Part shown: positions 5,498 to 8,709 of the stretch, one piece after another | How the letters are laid out: each line of letters opens with the position of its first letter | Numbering within the stretch: the first letter of the stretch is position 1 | Origin: CAZLMW01 sp964560875 | GTDB lineage: Bacteria > Myxococcota_A > UBA9042 | Direction: 5' to 3' | Length of the DNA stretch: 8,709 nt | Assembly: GCA_964560875.1 (NCBI GenBank) | Contig: CAZLMW010000202.1 | Location: forward strand, 1 to 8,709 | Position numbers and translations under genes: made by a program | Notes under the pieces: model-generated | What the model was told of the DNA's origin: nothing | What the model saw: only the letters and a program-made list of their open reading frames with translations | Databases searched by the model: none

Positions 5498-7015
5498 ATG
5501 GAAGTCCGACAAGGCGCAAGAAGGGCACTCGACACAGGCGCACCCAGGCGCATGGGCGTGCTCATCTATGTACTGCTCTTCGCCGCGGCCCTCTTGTGCG
5601 CGTCGCCGACTTCGGGGAACTGGCCGGCCTTGGCCACTTCTGCGTGCGCGGTCACTCCTCCCCCGCCGCCCATCGTGGGCGATCGGGGAAATTCTGGCTC
5701 GCCCCCTCTCCCTGGGGCCACGCCAGCGTCCAACCCGCGATGCTCGGCCAAAGCGGGTTCGTCCAAAGCCAGGCTCCGCACTGCGATCAGCCGCGCGCGT
5801 CTTGGACTCACAACGGCCCAAGCGCAAGCTGTGGTTGAGTTGATAGAGCGCTCGCGACGAGCGCAGGCCGCCGCGCGAAAGCGCTATCACGAAATCGTCC
5901 TGGGCACGATCCGATCGACTTGGCGGCGTGTCGGTTCGGCCAAGAAGCTGACAGAACGTGAGGCGAAGCTGGTCAAGATGGCGTTGCGCAACGTTGATGT
6001 CCTGAGGACTGCGGTCGTCGCGCTAGAAGCTGCACGGGACGGACTCACGGTCTCCGACTACCACGGCCGGCTTCGCCAGATCGTGAAGTGGGCAGACATC
6101 TGGTCGAAGGGAACCCAGGTGTGGCTCAGCCACAACAACAACCTGAAACGACATCTCGCCGCCTCGCCGCCGGTTTGCCTTAGAACCGCCGAGGACATGG
6201 ATTCCGCCGAATCGATGGTTTCAGTTCTTCGGGCACATAGGCTCAAGAACCCGGCCAGCAAGCTCGGCACCTTGATCCAGCGAATGCAGGCAGGCGAACG
6301 TTTGGCCGCCAAGAAGCAGAGCGCGTACGACGCAATTCCTACGGAAGCCATCGCGCGTGGCAGCGCCTCAGCAGGACTACTGCCGAAGAAGAATGTGAAG
6401 GCGGAAGCATGGGACGCAGGCACCCGGTTCCAGGTTCGGGTCGCGTTCAGCGTGGGCGATCCGGATGCTCCCGGTCCTGCTCGAGCGTTTGTGACCTCGC
6501 GTGGCAACGCGACTTTGACGCCGGAACTGCTCCTCTGGTTCGTCGTGCGTGTCCTCGCTGACGCCGAGGGGCTCGACCGACGCTCCCCGCAAGTAATGGG
6601 GCTGGGGACGTCCGATTACCTCTCCATTCTGCGGGCGCGGGCAGATGGCCGAGCCGATCGGTCGAGAAGTGGCCGGATCTGGAAGCTGATGCTGCGGTCG
6701 ATGAAGCTGACGCGGAGGGCGCCCGTGAAGACGGATGTGGCGATCGTCGTCAACCTGGTGCGCGGCCCCCGCGCCGAAGTAAAGTGGCTCTCCATGGTTC
6801 ACCTGCAGGGGCCGGTGGGCGACGTCGCAATGGTGTACGCACCATGGATGGTCTGGGACCATTTCGAAACGTCCATGCCCCAGAAGGACAAGCTAAAGCT
6901 CCGCCGCTACCTCAAAGCATTGTCGCCGTACTTGAAAGCAGGCCGGCTTGGAAATCCAATTGCCGCCGCCAGAGCGGTCAACGCAGTGATCCGGCAAGCT
7001 ACCGTGTCCAGGTAG
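5498..7015 (+). CDS. Unrecognised 505-aa protein with N-terminal membrane segment or signal peptide
   Basis: I do not recognise this family. After 18 polar, basic residues comes a hydrophobic segment (about 20-36, MGVLIYVLLFAAALL), which is either a signal peptide or a single membrane anchor. An internal Met at residue 19 would give a more typical signal peptide, but the ribosome-binding site supports ATG 5498. A Pro/Gly/Ser-rich linker follows (about 53-90, five prolines in a row near 54-58). The next part is strongly helical and basic (about 92-275, rich in Ala, Arg and Lys). The C-terminal half (about 300-505) is mixed: probable strands such as RFQVRVAFSVG and KTDVAIVVNLV, then a helix-rich end. 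Most of the protein is probably outside the cytoplasm or at the membrane face. It converges on the minus-strand J-domain gene with only 53 bases between the stops and no clear terminator hairpin there. Confidence 0.8.
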   Translation: MEVRQGARRALDTGAPRRMGVLIYVLLFAAALLCASPTSGNWPALATSACAVTPPPPPIVGDRGNSGSPPLPGATPASNPRCSAKAGSSKARLRTAISRARLGLTTAQAQAVVELIERSRRAQAAARKRYHEIVLGTIRSTWRRVGSAKKLTEREAKLVKMALRNVDVLRTAVVALEAARDGLTVSDYHGRLRQIVKWADIWSKGTQVWLSHNNNLKRHLAASPPVCLRTAEDMDSAESMVSVLRAHRLKNPASKLGTLIQRMQAGERLAAKKQSAYDAIPTEAIARGSASAGLLPKKNVKAEAWDAGTRFQVRVAFSVGDPDAPGPARAFVTSRGNATLTPELLLWFVVRVLADAEGLDRRSPQVMGLGTSDYLSILRARADGRADRSRSGRIWKLMLRSMKLTRRAPVKTDVAIVVNLVRGPRAEVKWLSMVHLQGPVGDVAMVYAPWMVWDHFETSMPQKDKLKLRRYLKALSPYLKAGRLGNPIAAARAVNAVIRQATVSR

Positions 7016-7068
7016 GACTCGGGCTTCACGCGAGGGATGCTTGCAGATCGTCAAATGACTGACAGGGC

Positions 7069-8463
7069 CTATTCCGCAACCTTCTCGGCGAGCGGCGGCA
7101 GCTTCAGAATCTCCGCCCGGTGAGCGCGGACCATCGGCCGCGGTCCCGAGTACGTTCCGATGGACGCCAGCTTCCCCCATGCGTCGTCGTACGCTGCAGC
7201 TGCAGCGTTGAACTTCTCGGCAAGCCGATTTCGAGGGCCCACGACATCACGAAACGCGCGGATTCCCGAATCCAGTTCATTCGCCGCAGCACGGGCTCGG
7301 TCGAACAGTGGCCGGCTCTCCGAGATCGCCGTGTTGAACGTTTGCACGGCGACCTTCTCTTGGCGCTGAAGCCCCTTGGCACGTCGAAGCTGGCGCCGGG
7401 GCAATCCACGAGGATATCGTTTTAGGAGCGAGTCAAGTCGGCGCCTGAGCTTCGTTGCCTTGGCGCGCAACAACTTCAGTTGTTTGTCCGGGCCAACCGT
7501 AGCCGTGTCCGCCGCGTCGGATGCGGCTCTCAGTTTCTTGATAGCTGACAATTGCTCTGCAAGGTCGTCGTCGGCCACCTTGAGTCGGGCTTGTGCTTGC
7601 TCCAATTCGAGCTCGGCCTTGCGTACAAGCTCCACCGCAGCCAGCGCCCGGGTGTCGGATCGCCGATACCGCACGACGCCTCCGTTGCCGTTGTCCGCCA
7701 CACTGCTTTCTGCTGTCGCCTCGCCTGCCTCCGGCGCAGCTTCGGTTGGGGCCGCGTACTTCGGAGGGTCGGCCGACTTTACTGCGGTCCGAGGCGATCC
7801 AGTGGGGAGCACCATGAACACACCGAGCAAGATCAGCGTCGAAAAGCAGCCGAGCGCGCGCCGCTCGCCCTTGCTGTAAGCCTTCGGGTGGCGTCCCTGG
7901 AGCGCCTGTATTCCGACCAGAAGGTTGCTCGCGACGCGCTCCCCGTAGAAGAACCAGCCGAGGACCAGCACGAGTGGCCCTCGGTTGCTCCAGCGCGACA
8001 ACAGCATTGCGGCAAATAACGTCGCGACGATGATGCCACCGTTCACCAACACCAACCGGCGCCCCTCTTCCTCGAGTGCGCTTGTCGTCGCAGCCCGGAC
8101 TTCGGCCTCGACCTGTTTCGCTACCGAATCCGGACACCCCTGCTGTCGGAGCCATTCGATGATCTTCGAGGCAGGCTGCCCCTGCAGAACCTGCTCAACC
8201 ACGAATTGCACCAGGTTGGCGACCAGCTCTGCGCCGCTTGTGTCGTCGGCGGTTGGTTCCGCGCTGGCCTCAGCCTCAAACGGTGTGGCCACCCCAGTGA
8301 GCATGGCCTTGTAGGCCCATGCGACCGCTCGGAAGGCGGCTCCATCGTCGTCAGGGTTCCTGTCGGGATGGGTTTCGAACGCTCTGCGGCGATACGCGTT
8401 CTTGATCTCCTCAACGGATGCATCAGGGGCAATCCCGAGGATTTCGTGTGGCCTTAGCGGCAT
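7069..8463 (-). CDS. Membrane-anchored J-domain (DnaJ-like) protein with coiled-coil tail
   Basis: The first ~60 residues of this 464-aa protein are a J-domain: HEILGIAPDASVEEIKNAYRR, then the diagnostic HPD (32-34) in the loop, then a helix ending near residue 56. J-domains stimulate the ATPase of an Hsp70 (DnaK) partner, so the protein probably recruits Hsp70 to the membrane. An Ala/Glu-rich region with VVEQVLQGQPASKIIEWL follows. Three hydrophobic segments lie at about 137-155, 163-185 and 205-221. The rest is a low-complexity linker (about 222-262) and a long, charged, Leu/Ala-rich region with coiled-coil character (about 272-345), plus a further helical stretch (365-430). There is no zinc-finger or substrate domain of true DnaJ, so this is a specialised J-protein. 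ATG 8463 fits the J-domain start but has no evident ribosome-binding site; it overlaps a short upstream frame by ten bases. Confidence 0.88.
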   Translation of the reverse strand: MPLRPHEILGIAPDASVEEIKNAYRRRAFETHPDRNPDDDGAAFRAVAWAYKAMLTGVATPFEAEASAEPTADDTSGAELVANLVQFVVEQVLQGQPASKIIEWLRQQGCPDSVAKQVEAEVRAATTSALEEEGRRLVLVNGGIIVATLFAAMLLSRWSNRGPLVLVLGWFFYGERVASNLLVGIQALQGRHPKAYSKGERRALGCFSTLILLGVFMVLPTGSPRTAVKSADPPKYAAPTEAAPEAGEATAESSVADNGNGGVVRYRRSDTRALAAVELVRKAELELEQAQARLKVADDDLAEQLSAIKKLRAASDAADTATVGPDKQLKLLRAKATKLRRRLDSLLKRYPRGLPRRQLRRAKGLQRQEKVAVQTFNTAISESRPLFDRARAAANELDSGIRAFRDVVGPRNRLAEKFNAAAAAYDDAWGKLASIGTYSGPRPMVRAHRAEILKLPPLAEKVAE

Positions 8464-8555
8464 GGCTTCGCTCGGGCCTTGACGGTGTAGGACTGCCCGC
8501 CGCAGCGGACCACCGGCGTCGCCATCCCGACTCCAATCGAGGGTTGATCGGCCAT
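8454..8555 (-). CDS. Possible 33-aa small protein or leader overlapping the J-domain gene start
   Basis: A short frame starts at ATG (8553-8555) with AGGGA seven bases upstream (8563-8567 on the complement). It ends in TAA at 8454-8456, inside the J-domain gene and ten bases past its start. The peptide begins MADQPSIGVG and ends in a basic stretch with two cysteines (VRCGGQSYTVKARAKPCR). No similarity is recognised. Because the J-domain gene has no visible ribosome-binding site, this frame could supply ribosomes by termination and re-initiation, or it could be chance. The upstream frame is open to a stop at 8631-8633 but has no other ATG. Confidence 0.35.
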   Translation of the reverse strand: MADQPSIGVGMATPVVRCGGQSYTVKARAKPCR

Positions 8556-8567
8556 CTCAAGATCCCT

Positions 8568-8709
8568 GCCCTTGCGTACACGGCGACATGGCAGGCGCTG
8601 TGCTCGCCATCGATGCCGTCTGGCTGCGTTCTATTCACTGCGCACTACGTGTTGGCCTCAAGCTTGCTCTTCATCTGCCCAGCGAGCCAGCGCTATGAAC
8701 TACCCCAAT
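8568..8709. other. Right-edge stretch without a supported gene
   Basis: These bases lie upstream of the minus-strand pair and would be the expected place for their promoter, but no convincing -10/-35 pair was seen. Short frames on both strands lack a ribosome-binding site and are interrupted by stops. A neighbouring gene may begin just beyond the window. Confidence 0.4.

Noticed and set aside
7016..7068. Possible bidirectional terminator between the convergent genes
   Set aside because: Only a 4-bp stem (GTCA/TGAC) was found and no T-run on either strand.
7191..7208. 18-bp perfect palindrome ACGCTGCAGCTGCAGCGT
   Set aside because: It lies inside the J-domain gene where it encodes a run of alanines; alternating GCT, GCA and GCG codons produce such palindromes by chance.
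8423..8638. 71-aa minus-strand frame over the J-domain gene start
   Set aside because: Its composition is shadow-like (Arg, Pro, Ser), it has no clear ribosome-binding site, and it conflicts with the better-supported J-domain start and 33-aa frame.
8588..8698. Short plus-strand frame near the right edge
   Set aside because: It has no ribosome-binding site, no recognisable sequence and no coupling to a neighbour.

Overview
The window is dense, G+C-rich bacterial DNA: codon third positions are mostly G or C, long antisense open frames shadow the real genes, and strong purine-rich ribosome-binding sites precede nearly every plus-strand gene. The lineage cannot be fixed from the sequence. Myxococcota or another high-G+C group such as Actinomycetota would fit. 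No rRNA, tRNA, CRISPR array, transposase or insertion sequence was seen.

Region 1 (1-3623, plus strand) is a tightly packed operon of four overlapping genes. They are: the C-terminal part of a MoxR-type AAA+ ATPase (its start lies left of the window); a two-domain protein with a DUF2201-like zinc-peptidase motif (HEVWH) and a C-terminal vWA-like domain with a complete-looking MIDAS; an unrecognised 229-aa protein starting at GTG; and a 208-aa protein with a PD-(D/E)XK nuclease signature. The overlaps of 4, 4 and 11 bases point to coupled translation and one functional unit. MoxR ATPases paired with vWA proteins are known remodelling machines (RavA-ViaA, CbbQ-CbbO, NorQ-NorD). Here the pair is joined to a possible nuclease and an unknown partner, which makes this the best candidate in the window for an undescribed system, possibly a conflict or defence system.

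Region 2 (3624-5354, plus) begins with a short gap holding an inverted repeat and a weak promoter-like sequence. A two-gene unit follows: a 101-aa unknown protein and a 429-aa protein with a second, unrelated-looking PD-(D/E)XK core. Two PD-(D/E)XK proteins within 2.4 kb suggest an accessory or defence-like neighbourhood.

Region 3 (5355-8709) has a different character. After a 143-base gap with a perfect 8-bp hairpin comes a 505-aa unknown protein with an N-terminal membrane segment. Convergent to it on the minus strand is a 464-aa membrane-anchored J-domain protein with three hydrophobic segments and a coiled-coil-like tail. A possible 33-aa reading frame with its own ribosome-binding site overlaps the start of the J-domain gene, which has no obvious site of its own. 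The last 150 bases hold no gene that can be supported.
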